Assembly: GCA_049889215.1 (NCBI GenBank)
Contig: JBMHDV010000008.1
Location: 1 to 13,541 of the forward strand
Source: UBA817 sp049889215
GTDB taxonomy: Bacteria; Margulisbacteria; Marinamargulisbacteria; UBA817
DNA: 13,541 nucleotides
Direction of reading: 5' to 3'
In this document: positions 1 to 8,024 of the stretch, piece after piece
How positions within the stretch are numbered: the stretch's first letter is position 1
Layout: every line of letters starts with the position of its first letter
Notes under the pieces: model-generated
What the model was told of the DNA's origin: nothing
Seen by the model: the letters and a program-made list of their open reading frames with translations, nothing else
Databases searched by the model: none
Translations under genes and position numbers: made by a program

Positions 1-2780
1 TTGCAAACCGTGTCCATAACATGCCCTTTAGCGCCGCTAAATACGCCCTCTAACCCCTGCAAGGCCTCGCGGATGGCTGGGGGCCACGTCATGGTGGCTG
101 CCAATAAGGTTTGCTGCTCGTCGTATGACCATTCCCGGCCTGTTGGAAACATATTCACAAACTTTACTCCCCACCCTTCTCTAAAACTATTTTCCTGTTC
201 AGCCGATCCTTTATTACCATCTAAGTGTGCCATTAATAATTCTGGCATGAATTGGTATGCTTCAAATATGGCTGTCCCTAATTTTGTGTAGTTCTCTTGT
301 AAAATGGCAGGGGCATCCCCTTTCAATAAGCTGTCCATTGCACCGGGTGGGTGAAATAGGGCCTCAATAACATCCGCGCCATTATTATCCTCTATCTTTG
401 TAAGAAAAGTTCTTATTTCTTGTGGCTCCATTTTTTTCAAACAGGCTCTTAAGTCCTGATGAAATGTCACTGGAATTGGCAGGGTTTGTCCAGGGTCATT
501 ATGATTTTTCATTACGGCATTGCATAAGTCAGCCAGTTTTGTAGCTTTATCATTTTCGTTATAATTTTCTAGCTTTGCCATGGCACGGCCATACAATATG
601 GCTTGGGTTTGCTTGGCATTATTCTCTGGTAAACCTTTTAATGCCTCAATAATAGCTGCTAAATCTTCATTAGCATCTGGTAAATCTAGCCCGGTTCCTT
701 CATTTTGTCTTTTTAAGGCTACGTCGCTTATTTCTTCCCCGCGATTAAGGGTAATGGTTGCTGCATCTGTGCGTTGAATGCTGTTGGCTTCTTGAGTATC
801 ATTTGCCTCTACCATGGCATTTAATTGCTTCACGTAGTCTATTTTCATTTTCTCTACTTCTTTCACGTGTGGTGAAATGGCGGAACTTTCGCAAGCATTA
901 TTAAACGCTTCATTTAAGCTTTTTAATTCACCTTCAATCGTTTCACCCTGAATCAGTTTTTCAATTGCTGCCTTCATGGTTTTATTTAACGCTTTAATTT
1001 TTGCCTTCATGTCTTCCTTATTGGTTGACTCTAAAGCTTTAAAAGGCCCCTTAAATAAAATCTCTTTTACCTCTGGCTGGCCATCATGGCCCGGTCGAAC
1101 AAACGGCGCAAAGCATTCCTGAAGGGTCATGGTTGGTTTAAGCGTGAATTGTTTTTTTAATAAATCCGTTCGATTTGATCGCTCCGCGATTACACCCCGG
1201 ACACGTCTTTGTATTTCCTCTGCTTTTTTACCTTTAATTTCACCTGTTGTTTTAACAACGTTATTCAATTTGTCTTCAACACCTCTTGTTTTAATATGCG
1301 GAATGTCAGCTGTTGGGCGTTCAATCTCCTCTAGTTGGTGTTGTAAACCGTTTAATTTATGATTCATTCCAGGTGTTAGTTGGAGATGGTCTTTGCAATA
1401 ATCCTTAAGGCTTATTACTAAACCTTTTGGTGTTTTTGGATCAACATCACCCCATAGGTTCATGATGGTTTGTTTGTCCACACCCGCATGCCTGCCCCAT
1501 AACAAGAAGGCGGTTTCGGGCACGATATTGTTCCGAATACTTAATAAGGACACATCTCGACTCCAATTTAACCAGCGTTTTTTAAAGGCAGCTTCAATAT
1601 CTTCTGCAGCTATTTTTTTTATAACTACATTTTTAATTTCATCATCACTATCCAAAGAGTCTACACGTACGTCCTTAATGTCTTCCTCAGTGACACTCCC
1701 CGCCAATTCTGCTGCAATGTTCTCCCAAACCTCATCATATTGGTTGGCTAAATGTGATTCTAGTTGTTTATTAATTTCCCCCATATTTTGATGCAACAGT
1801 TGAGCCCAGACCCCCTCGTCCGATCCTTCTTGTGTATTTGATTGGGTGTCGATCTGGATACCAAGTAACCCAAACAATTCACTGGGGTTTTTCACTGCAG
1901 CTTTTAGTTGTTGAGTTTTACCTTCAATCCTTTTCTTTAATACTTCTAAACGAGCTAAACGATCCTGCAACACTTGATAACGGTACACTTGGGTGGTGGT
2001 TCTAAAGTTTTCCTCACTTTCCTTTTTTTCAAAAACCGCTGGATTGGCGGCTTTTATAACGTTCATTTCATATTCTATTGCAGCTATTTTGTTACCAATC
2101 ACGCTCACATCAACCCCATGACCGTCTGTAATTAATGCATCAATTTTATCGCTAATCTCTTTTTGTAGTACGCCTAAATCACGAGGTACAAATGTAATAT
2201 CAACGGCACCTTTCAATACTTGTGTCAAAAATTTGGTGGCCGCTGAATATGTTTCCTCTTCACCTGAGGTTAATGTCACACTCAACGTGCCATCTTTTTG
2301 TGTGACCTGAGATGGATCTATCAATTTTAACTGACTTTTAATGTCTTGGTTCCAATTGTCCGTAAAATAAAAATCAGCGAGTTCTGTTAATTTTGGCGGT
2401 GTTCCATCTTGCATCCAGGTCTGGGAATTAAATTGATCCAGTAAGCACCCCATGGCCTCAATTTGATGCCCCATCACTGGGCAGGCCTTTTTTAAAAGCT
2501 GTGCCATGGCCGGACAAATGGCGTTGTATGTCATTAATTCTGGTTTCCACTGATCCTTTACTTTGTTGAATTCTTCTAAGGTAATCGGCTGATGCCCTGC
2601 CCTCCCTTTAAATGCGTTATTAAATTCGTTTACAAAGTCTTCTTTAGTTATTTTTAATTTATTTTGAACCGCTTGGGTATCACGCCATAATGGGTTTACT
2701 AGGTGGCCCTGTACAGTTTTACCACCCGTCAAAATAGCTCTACTATGTGATGAATATGGGTTAATTCTTACCAAAGCCAC
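1..2780 (-). CDS. Very large uncharacterised helical protein (N-terminal 926 residues; C-terminus beyond the left edge)
   Basis: I read an uninterrupted minus-strand frame of 926 codons from a GTG at 2780 to the window edge, with no stop or frameshift. I do not recognise the family. There is no signal peptide or membrane segment near the start (MALVRINPYSSHSRAI). Residues 1-170 look globular, with several Cys and Trp. From about 170 on the protein is rich in Glu, Lys, Gln and Leu and looks mainly helical. Coiled-coil-like stretches lie near residues 266-296 and 587-611, and Gly/Pro-containing linkers separate the segments. The start is uncertain: an in-frame stop lies at 2814-2816 and there is no in-frame ATG near it, so GTG 2780 or TTG 2774 are the candidates, neither with a good ribosome site. 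It lies 114 bases downstream of the 481-residue gene on the same strand, so the two may be co-transcribed. A structural or scaffold role is possible, but I assign no function. Confidence 0.85.
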   Translation of the reverse strand, partial: MALVRINPYSSHSRAILTGGKTVQGHLVNPLWRDTQAVQNKLKITKEDFVNEFNNAFKGRAGHQPITLEEFNKVKDQWKPELMTYNAICPAMAQLLKKACPVMGHQIEAMGCLLDQFNSQTWMQDGTPPKLTELADFYFTDNWNQDIKSQLKLIDPSQVTQKDGTLSVTLTSGEEETYSAATKFLTQVLKGAVDITFVPRDLGVLQKEISDKIDALITDGHGVDVSVIGNKIAAIEYEMNVIKAANPAVFEKKESEENFRTTTQVYRYQVLQDRLARLEVLKKRIEGKTQQLKAAVKNPSELFGLLGIQIDTQSNTQEGSDEGVWAQLLHQNMGEINKQLESHLANQYDEVWENIAAELAGSVTEEDIKDVRVDSLDSDDEIKNVVIKKIAAEDIEAAFKKRWLNWSRDVSLLSIRNNIVPETAFLLWGRHAGVDKQTIMNLWGDVDPKTPKGLVISLKDYCKDHLQLTPGMNHKLNGLQHQLEEIERPTADIPHIKTRGVEDKLNNVVKTTGEIKGKKAEEIQRRVRGVIAERSNRTDLLKKQFTLKPTMTLQECFAPFVRPGHDGQPEVKEILFKGPFKALESTNKEDMKAKIKALNKTMKAAIEKLIQGETIEGELKSLNEAFNNACESSAISPHVKEVEKMKIDYVKQLNAMVEANDTQEANSIQRTDAATITLNRGEEISDVALKRQNEGTGLDLPDANEDLAAIIEALKGLPENNAKQTQAILYGRAMAKLENYNENDKATKLADLCNAVMKNHNDPGQTLPIPVTFHQDLRACLKKMEPQEIRTFLTKIEDNNGADVIEALFHPPGAMDSLLKGDAPAILQENYTKLGTAIFEAYQFMPELLMAHLDGNKGSAEQENSFREGWGVKFVNMFPTGREWSYDEQQTLLAATMTWPPAIREALQGLEGVFSGAKGHVMDTVC

Positions 2781-2894
2781 GTCCCATTTTCTAAAACCAA
2801 TTGATTGGAGAATTTACTCAACCATAATTTTATAACTTTCATTGCGCTAATTATCGATCAATTTAATGGCAATGCTTAGTGGTTTGTTGGTGGA
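2781..2894 (-). other. Spacer between the 481-residue gene and the giant gene
   Basis: This 114-base stretch has no clear promoter and no hairpin followed by a T-run. CATTGC and GCAATG arms could form a weak stem around an AT-rich centre. A 24-codon out-of-frame reading frame starts at the ATG at 2842 (MKVIKLWLSKF...) and overlaps the start of the giant gene. With no terminator visible, read-through from the 481-residue gene is likely. Confidence 0.4.
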
Positions 2895-4340
2895 TTAAAA
2901 AATATTAAATTCGTTGGCTACTTGATCTTTTAATAAACAAAACGCATCCCAATCATTTGAGACTGGCAATGGGCTGCGGTATTGATTAAATTTAGCTAGA
3001 AATGCATCTTTGACTTTCATTAATTGAATAAACCTGGCCAAAGGCACTTGCATCAAATCATCATTTAGTAAATCTTGAGGACTGGCAATGCTACTTATGC
3101 GTTGTTTTAATTCAGGACTTCGCGTAAATGCACCTGTTTCAAGCTTCCAATGGGTAAAAAATCGGTGGATGGCCATGGTATCCCTAGTATAGGGAGGCTG
3201 AATTTCGCCTTTCGATTCAAACGCCGCATCAATCAATCGTGCTTCCTCAAACTGATCGATACTCAAATCAATTGGGCCTTTTAAAAACCGAAGTTTTAGT
3301 GGGTCATCCTCGCTGTATAACCATCGGTCTAGCATTGCTTCTTCTGGGGACTGCGTTGGTACTGATTCCCAATACGTAGGCTCATTATTTACTTCTTGTG
3401 GACGCAATGTAGCAAAATAATCACCTGATGGTGTTGAAAAAACAGGCGCTACTTCAGGTAATGGAAAAAATAAACTATCTTGGCTTTTACGTTGGCTTAT
3501 TGCATGAATTTCTGACAAATGATGCCGTACATTAGGTGGAACATTAACGCCCAATGTAACCGTAGGCGCGTGGGTTGCCAATGCCCATACATTGCACTCA
3601 CTTAATGGCCGATGCGATAAAATATGCTGATTGGTTGTGTTGCTTAGCGAACTATATTCTGCCATCGATAATACACATGTGGACGCCCCATCATCATCAA
3701 TCGCAACCAACGGCTCTCCAGCCCTAAACTCTGTAAACGAGATCATGGATACCAAGCCTTTTCCATCGTCAGTAAACTGATTGGATATTTTACGTTCTTT
3801 ACCATTCATCGAAAACACATGCTCTACAGGGCCAGAATAATTTTGGACCTTTCTTTTTTGCTCATCCAAATTGGTTAGCATTACAATAATATCTGCCATA
3901 AATAATGGTGGATGAACGGTTCTTCCTTGAAAGGTTAGAGCCTGGTTGATGGGGGTGAAGAAATAATTAAATGCATCGTCTTCTTGAAGATACGTATTCA
4001 TTTTTTCTCTTGAATTGATGTCTAATATATGACGATTAATTTTTTGAATGCTTTGATGCATGTTGGTTAACATTGGTGGGCATAATGGATCGTTTAGGTA
4101 CGGAGCCATTATGTCATCAATGATCGCACAAATATCATTCAAACGATCAACCAACATCACAGAATATTGCGATGTATAACGACAATTTTCGACTTGTTCG
4201 ATTAACTTATCCGCCTGTGATAACTGACCAAACCGCTCTTGAATTATATTAATATCATCATTATCAAACTCTGCCTTTGGTGAGAATGAATAGCGTTTAA
4301 TTTCTGCTGGAATCGCATTTAATAAAAAATCTGATGACAT
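2895..4340 (-). CDS. Uncharacterised 481-residue cytoplasmic protein
   Basis: The frame runs from ATG 4340 (MSSDFLLNAIPAEIKRYSF) to a TAA. I do not recognise a domain. There is no signal peptide or membrane segment. The N-terminal 150 residues look helical (dimerisation or scaffold-like). Residues of about 150-330 contain more beta-like and loop sequence with an acidic DDDGAS patch. The last 150 residues look helical again, ending in EFNIF. An AGGG with 7-base spacing precedes the ATG, and a promoter-like TTGAAA-N17-TAAATT lies further upstream. The gene diverges from the KaiC-like pair across a 175-base AT-rich gap and is followed on the same strand by the giant gene. This position suggests, but does not show, a link with either neighbour. 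Confidence 0.85.
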   Translation of the reverse strand: MSSDFLLNAIPAEIKRYSFSPKAEFDNDDINIIQERFGQLSQADKLIEQVENCRYTSQYSVMLVDRLNDICAIIDDIMAPYLNDPLCPPMLTNMHQSIQKINRHILDINSREKMNTYLQEDDAFNYFFTPINQALTFQGRTVHPPLFMADIIVMLTNLDEQKRKVQNYSGPVEHVFSMNGKERKISNQFTDDGKGLVSMISFTEFRAGEPLVAIDDDGASTCVLSMAEYSSLSNTTNQHILSHRPLSECNVWALATHAPTVTLGVNVPPNVRHHLSEIHAISQRKSQDSLFFPLPEVAPVFSTPSGDYFATLRPQEVNNEPTYWESVPTQSPEEAMLDRWLYSEDDPLKLRFLKGPIDLSIDQFEEARLIDAAFESKGEIQPPYTRDTMAIHRFFTHWKLETGAFTRSPELKQRISSIASPQDLLNDDLMQVPLARFIQLMKVKDAFLAKFNQYRSPLPVSNDWDAFCLLKDQVANEFNIF

Positions 4341-4361
4341 AATTTTTCCCTAACGCAAATT

Positions 4362-4390
4362 AATTTACTAAATTTTACTTTTATTTTCAA
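4362..4390 (-). promoter_or_regulatory. Predicted promoter of the 481-residue gene
   Basis: On the minus strand, TTGAAA (4390-4385), a 17-base spacer and TAAATT (4367-4362) form a sigma-70-like pair with 5/6 and 4/6 matches. The expected start of transcription is near 4355, giving a leader of about 15 bases that contains the AGGG. The region is very AT-rich, so chance matches are possible. Confidence 0.4.
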
Positions 4391-4465
4391 GCATTTTTCT
4401 AGGACGCCAGTATTTATTTTAACTTTTTTTACTTTATTTTCTTACTGGCACAAAAAAGAGAATTT

Positions 4466-4489
4466 TAATTCAAAAACACTTTTGAATTA
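4466..4489. promoter_or_regulatory. Perfect 24-bp dyad, probable operator of the KaiC-like pair
   Basis: TAATTCAAAA (4466-4475) and TTTTGAATTA (4480-4489) are exact reverse complements separated by ACAC. The dyad ends 26 bases before the start codon of the first KaiC-like gene, in the gap shared with the divergent 481-residue gene. It is not followed by a T-run, so it does not look like a terminator. Arms this long around a short spacer suit a dimeric DNA-binding protein. The regulator is unknown. Confidence 0.55.
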
Positions 4490-4515
4490 CGAATAATTTA
4501 AATTAAACTATAATT

Positions 4516-5208
4516 ATGCCTGTACTATCCCTGGGAAACTTACAACTGGATAATATTATTGGTGGGGGCATTGAAGAAGGCAAGAGTACGATACTTGTTG
4601 GTGAACCTGGATCCGGCAAAACAACGCTAGGGCTTCAGTTTTTAACCGATCCATTGGCTTACAACGAGAATTGTGCCTATCTATGCATCGATAAAAAACC
4701 TGAACGAATTATGGAACAAGCCATTTCGATAAATAAAACTGTGGACCAACAAATCACAGCCGGGTCTCTAAAATTTGTTGAAATATCGATTCAAGACTGG
4801 ACTCCGGAACAAACAATTAATGAGTTATTACTAACCATTCAACTACAAGTTGATGCGCTTTTTAGAAGTGTTAATGCAAAGCGATTGGTTATTGATTCGT
4901 TAATGCCACAAATGTTGAACGGATTTTCGAAAGAGAACAAGCAATATTTTGTACGGGAGTTTTTATCTATTATTCATACATATAGCACGACATCTTTGGG
5001 TATTTTATACGATAGTGAGATTCATCACACCTTATGGCTCGATACAAGTATTGTGAATGATCAACTATTATTTCATAGAAAGTCTGACCTTGATTACACC
5101 ACTTACTGGCTAGAGATATCGAAAAATAATATTAATAATGCTAGCGGTAAGTATAGATTTACATTTAATACTCAAAAAGGGATTGAGTTAAAACATCGTC
5201 TATGTTGA
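4516..5208 (+). CDS. Single-domain KaiC-like (RecA-superfamily) ATPase
   Basis: This 230-residue protein has the layout of one KaiC domain. It opens with the family's entry motif LQLDNIIGGGIEEG (10-23). Walker A is GEPGSGKT (29-36) and a Walker B-like strand RLVIDS (123-128) follows. KaiC-family proteins usually carry two catalytic glutamates after the next strand (FEE-type). Here the matching stretch is CIDKKPERI (57-65), with Asp59-Lys60 in place of Glu-Glu. ATP binding is therefore likely but hydrolysis may be altered. The C-terminus (ISKNNINNASGKYRF) departs from the usual KMRGS-type segment. The family includes the cyanobacterial clock protein and many bacterial and archaeal signalling ATPases. 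A clock role cannot be claimed because no kaiA or kaiB is present. The frame overlaps the next gene by ATGTTGA, implying translational coupling. No Shine-Dalgarno motif precedes the ATG. Confidence 0.9.
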   Translation: MPVLSLGNLQLDNIIGGGIEEGKSTILVGEPGSGKTTLGLQFLTDPLAYNENCAYLCIDKKPERIMEQAISINKTVDQQITAGSLKFVEISIQDWTPEQTINELLLTIQLQVDALFRSVNAKRLVIDSLMPQMLNGFSKENKQYFVREFLSIIHTYSTTSLGILYDSEIHHTLWLDTSIVNDQLLFHRKSDLDYTTYWLEISKNNINNASGKYRFTFNTQKGIELKHRLC

Positions 5209-6278
5209 GTTCATTACCAACGATTTTAATTGCAGATGATGAACCAAATATTTGTCGTATTGCAAAGTTAATCATCCCTAGCGAGACGTACAATGTCATT
5301 ACGGCTGAAAATGGTATTGATGCATACGAAAAAGCGGTTCAATACATTCCTGACATTATTTTTTCTGATATTTTAATGCCCAAATGTGATGGATTTGAAT
5401 TGTGTCAGAAATTAAAGCAAAACGAAACTACGGCATCCATTCCATTTTTGTTTTTAACTGGTGTAGAAGAAAAACAATTTAAAAATCGTATGCTTGATGT
5501 TAAGGCTGATGACTTTCTAAGCAAGCCATTTTCATCATCCAGTATGATTGAAAAAATTGAATACTATGTTAAACCATTGATTCATTCGGAAAATAATACC
5601 GTAGCTATTCAAGAAACCCAGCAAGTATTTCAATTTGGAATTCCTGAACTGGACAAACAGCTCTATGGTGAGATTAACCCACAATCTTTTGTCTTAATTG
5701 AAGGTGAAATTGGCAGTGGAAAATCCAATTTAACCAGACAATTTATATTGGATGGAATTCAAAAAAAACAAAAAAGTATTTTGTTGTCGTTTGAAACACC
5801 AAATCATCGATTGGACCCTGTTTTAAACTTAAGTAACGATCATCAACCCTACGTTACTTTCTGTGATGCATCGCAATGGACCAGCATTCATTCTCAGCCT
5901 TGGCGAAATATCGACTTTGTCTACGATTTTTTATACGATACCTGTGCTAATTCAACCATTGATCGAATAATCATTGATTCGTTTAGTCACGGATTTGCAT
6001 TTTGGCCAATCAAGGACATATTAAAGTTTGTTGATTTATGCCGACATTTACCAAATGCAGAAAACCAATGTGTGCTATGGACCATTAACTACCATGATAG
6101 CATTGCAACAGAGTTGTACCATTTACAGCATGTCATGGACATTGGTATTAAAACCACCGTTGAGAATAAATCATTTAATTCAACAATACAGTTTGCAAAG
6201 TGGCAATCCTATCAACAGAAAACTAAAGCGCAGGCTGTACCAAAGACCCCCACCATTAATAACGTCGTTGTTTATTAA
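5202..6278 (+). CDS. Response regulator: receiver domain fused to a KaiC-like ATPase domain
   Basis: Residues 7-125 form a CheY-like receiver with all key positions: acidic Asp12-Asp13, phospho-acceptor Asp56 (IFSDILMP), Thr86 and Lys108 (LSKPF). A short linker leads to a KaiC-like domain (about 143-340) with Walker A GEIGSGKS (168-175) and Walker B DRIIIDS (254-260). The catalytic-glutamate motif reads SFETP (196-200), keeping the first Glu but not the second. Phosphorylation by an unseen histidine kinase would be expected to control the ATPase domain or its assembly with the upstream single-domain partner. No DNA-binding or output domain is visible, so the output is probably a protein-protein or ATP-state change. 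The C-terminal tail (PKTPTINNVVVY) is probably disordered. The start ATG lies inside the stop of the previous gene. The stop overlaps that of purA on the other strand. Confidence 0.92.
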   Translation: MLSSLPTILIADDEPNICRIAKLIIPSETYNVITAENGIDAYEKAVQYIPDIIFSDILMPKCDGFELCQKLKQNETTASIPFLFLTGVEEKQFKNRMLDVKADDFLSKPFSSSSMIEKIEYYVKPLIHSENNTVAIQETQQVFQFGIPELDKQLYGEINPQSFVLIEGEIGSGKSNLTRQFILDGIQKKQKSILLSFETPNHRLDPVLNLSNDHQPYVTFCDASQWTSIHSQPWRNIDFVYDFLYDTCANSTIDRIIIDSFSHGFAFWPIKDILKFVDLCRHLPNAENQCVLWTINYHDSIATELYHLQHVMDIGIKTTVENKSFNSTIQFAKWQSYQQKTKAQAVPKTPTINNVVVY

Positions 6279-7528
6279 TGTTGCAATAAGTGAATGGTTT
6301 GTTTACGTTTAGACCCAACAGATACTAGTGAAATACGAACACCCATAATATTGGATATATATTTCACATAATTCTTTGCATTCAAAGGTAAGTCATCAAA
6401 GTTTGTGCATTGAGATATGTCTGTTTCCCAACCAGGAAGCTCATCATAAACTGGTCTAGCTTCTGAAAAGGTTTCTAAGTCAAGAGGAAACTCTTCAACT
6501 AAACCATTTGGGGTCTCATATGCTGTACAAACTTTAATCGATTTAAGATCGTCTAAAACATCTAATTTGGTTAGGCAGATTTCTGTAATGCCATTGATTC
6601 GAACAGCATAACGAAGAACAACTAAGTCTAACCAACCACAACGACGTGGTCGAGATGTTGTTGTTCCAAACTCACACCCCTTGGTCCGAAGATAATCATT
6701 GGTTTCACCAAACTCCTCTGTTGGGAATGGGCCTTCGCCTACCCGAGTGGAATACGCCTTGGTAACGCCAATCACTTGGTCGATTTTGTGTGGGCCAATA
6801 CCCGCACCAATGCACGCTGCTCCAGAAATCGGGTTTGAGGATGTAACAAAAGGATATGTTCCATGATCCACATCTAACATGGTGCCTTGGGCACCTTCCA
6901 TAATGATACGTTTACCAGATACAATCGCTTTATTTATCTCTAAGGATGTATCTGTTACAAATGCTCGTAATCGATCACCATAAGCAGAGTATGTCTCTAC
7001 CATTTCATTTAACGTATCAGGATCAATGTTGGGATGCTTTTTTAAGCGTGTTTCTAATCGATCTTTGGATAATAGATCCATCATACGAACACCAACTCTC
7101 GCCACCTTGTCCGTATAACAAGGACCAATTCCACGACCCGTGGTTCCAATTTTTTCCTCTCGACGTAATGACTCTTGTTTTGAATCAATGTCTTGATGGA
7201 CTGGCAAAATCACGTGTGCTATTGATGAAATTCTTAATCGTTTTTCATCAATAAAAATGCCTTGATTAGCCAAGGTTTCCATTTCTTTTAATAAGACACC
7301 AGGATCAATAACAACCCCGTTTCCAATCACACTTGTGACTGAATCATATAAGATTCCAGATGGAATTAGGTGCAACTTAAACGTTGAATCACCAACAACC
7401 ACCGTATGACCTGCATTATTTCCACCTTGATAACGAACAACGTAGTCCATTTTCTCAGCTAGAATATCGGTGATTTTCCCCTTACCTTCGTCTCCCCATT
7501 GAGTTCCTACAATTACTTTAACTGACAT
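6275..7528 (-). CDS. purA: Adenylosuccinate synthetase
   Basis: The enzyme joins IMP and aspartate using GTP to give adenylosuccinate, the first committed step from IMP to AMP. The 417-residue protein is close to the usual 420-430. Visible signatures are GTQWGDEGKGK (8-18) with catalytic Asp13, NNAGHT (37-42) with His41, GTTGRGIGPCYTDK (128-141), the EGAQGTMLDVDHGTYP loop (211-226), TRVGEGPFPTE (261-271), TTSRPRRCGWLD (290-301), and TKLDVLD (320-326), the guanine-binding NKXD-like motif. It is complete and looks active. The start is fixed by an in-frame TAA three codons upstream. No Shine-Dalgarno is present. A TTGACG-N16-TTAATA promoter would place transcription very near the ATG. The gene converges on the receiver-KaiC gene with overlapping stop codons. 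Confidence 0.98.
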   Translation of the reverse strand: MSVKVIVGTQWGDEGKGKITDILAEKMDYVVRYQGGNNAGHTVVVGDSTFKLHLIPSGILYDSVTSVIGNGVVIDPGVLLKEMETLANQGIFIDEKRLRISSIAHVILPVHQDIDSKQESLRREEKIGTTGRGIGPCYTDKVARVGVRMMDLLSKDRLETRLKKHPNIDPDTLNEMVETYSAYGDRLRAFVTDTSLEINKAIVSGKRIIMEGAQGTMLDVDHGTYPFVTSSNPISGAACIGAGIGPHKIDQVIGVTKAYSTRVGEGPFPTEEFGETNDYLRTKGCEFGTTTSRPRRCGWLDLVVLRYAVRINGITEICLTKLDVLDDLKSIKVCTAYETPNGLVEEFPLDLETFSEARPVYDELPGWETDISQCTNFDDLPLNAKNYVKYISNIMGVRISLVSVGSKRKQTIHLLQH

Positions 7529-7532
7529 AGCG

Positions 7533-7560
7533 TATTAAGCATACCCCACTGTGTCGTCAA
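7533..7560 (-). promoter_or_regulatory. Predicted purA promoter
   Basis: TTGACG (7560-7555), a 16-base spacer and TTAATA (7538-7533) lie just before the purA ATG at 7528. Transcription would begin at or within a few bases of the start codon, which agrees with the missing Shine-Dalgarno and suggests a leaderless mRNA. Confidence 0.4.
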
Positions 7561-7594
7561 TTGTAAATGGGTATTCCACATAATTCATAGTGGG
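7545..7594. repeat. Inverted repeat around the purA -35 element
   Basis: CCCACTGTG (7545-7553) and CATAGTGGG (7586-7594) are inverted copies with one mismatch and a 32-base spacer that contains the predicted -35 of purA. It could be two operator half-sites or a hairpin in a longer transcript. It does not resemble a purine riboswitch. Confidence 0.3.
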
Positions 7595-7674
7595 TCCAAT
7601 AAATTGGTTATTGCCATCGTCTTTCGAACCAGGCCCCATTCATATAATTCTCTGGTACCACGTAAAAACAAATG

Positions 7675-7714
7675 TCACGAGCACAGTCGGGTACTTATTA
7701 TTATCTCATGTTAA
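7675..7714 (-). terminator. Possible weak terminator after flgM
   Basis: Just beyond the flgM stop, the minus strand has CATGAG ... CTCGTG arms (one G-U pair, 23-base loop) followed by ACATTTGTTTTTACG. The loop is long and the T-run short and interrupted, so this is weak. The rest of the 7529-7725 gap holds no gene I can support. Confidence 0.25.
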
Positions 7715-7725
7715 AAAGCTATAAA

Positions 7726-8001
7726 TCAACGATCAAAAACAGGATATGAAATTGGATTCTCGTCTTTAGACTCAGCGATCATAGCATCAACAACATGATC
7801 AAGCTTGTCATCAAAATTATAATCCCCAGCATCGATCTGAGCTTTTAACTTCATAACACGTTCAATATCTATTGAATCCGGCAAATCATCTAATTTATCA
7901 ATGCAAGTGGCCAATAGTGGATCTTTTTCCTCTATTATTTGACCAACCAATTGATTGCCATCAATGATTTGAACGTCTTGTTTTATTTTTGTTTGGCGCA
8001 T
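7726..8001 (-). CDS. flgM: FlgM-family anti-sigma-28 factor
   Basis: FlgM binds and holds the flagellar sigma factor (FliA/sigma-28) until the hook-basal body is complete, delaying late flagellar genes. This 91-residue protein has the family's size and its C-terminal signature: SIDIERVMKLKAQIDAGDY (43-61) followed by the amphipathic segment DDKLDHVVDAMIAE (64-77). The N-terminal half is acidic and probably disordered, as in known FlgM proteins. Identification rests on the motif and is strongly supported by the upstream site matching the sigma-28 promoter consensus, as expected for an autoregulated flgM. A strong GGAGGT lies 5 bases before the ATG. No other flagellar gene is in the window. A 13-residue tail beyond the usual helix (SKDENPISYPVFD) is a small oddity. 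Confidence 0.85.
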   Translation of the reverse strand: MRQTKIKQDVQIIDGNQLVGQIIEEKDPLLATCIDKLDDLPDSIDIERVMKLKAQIDAGDYNFDDKLDHVVDAMIAESKDENPISYPVFDR

Positions 8002-8024
8002 ACGTTACCTCCATTCTAACTAAC

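Noticed and set aside
1..1791. Plus-strand open frames of 65-109 codons in the left part
   Set aside because: They lie opposite the continuous 926-codon minus-strand frame and have no recognisable domains or ribosome sites.
4509..4514. TATAAT one base before the ATG of the first KaiC-like gene
   Set aside because: As a -10 it would start transcription inside the second codon, and no later in-frame start fits the KaiC N-terminus. In this AT-rich gap it is probably chance, so I did not list a promoter for the pair.
4516..6278. A circadian clock operon
   Set aside because: There is no kaiA or kaiB, the KaiC domains are single instead of tandem, and their catalytic motifs differ.
6028..6312. 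94-codon plus-strand frame over the end of the receiver-KaiC gene
   Set aside because: It overlaps the conserved KaiC domain in another frame and runs into purA.
7529..7725. Purine riboswitch, tRNA-like element or small gene upstream of purA
   Set aside because: GGTTCGAAA resembles a T loop but has no paired stem, no purine-riboswitch core is present, and the only small frame (MNGAWFERRWQ) has 11 codons and no support.
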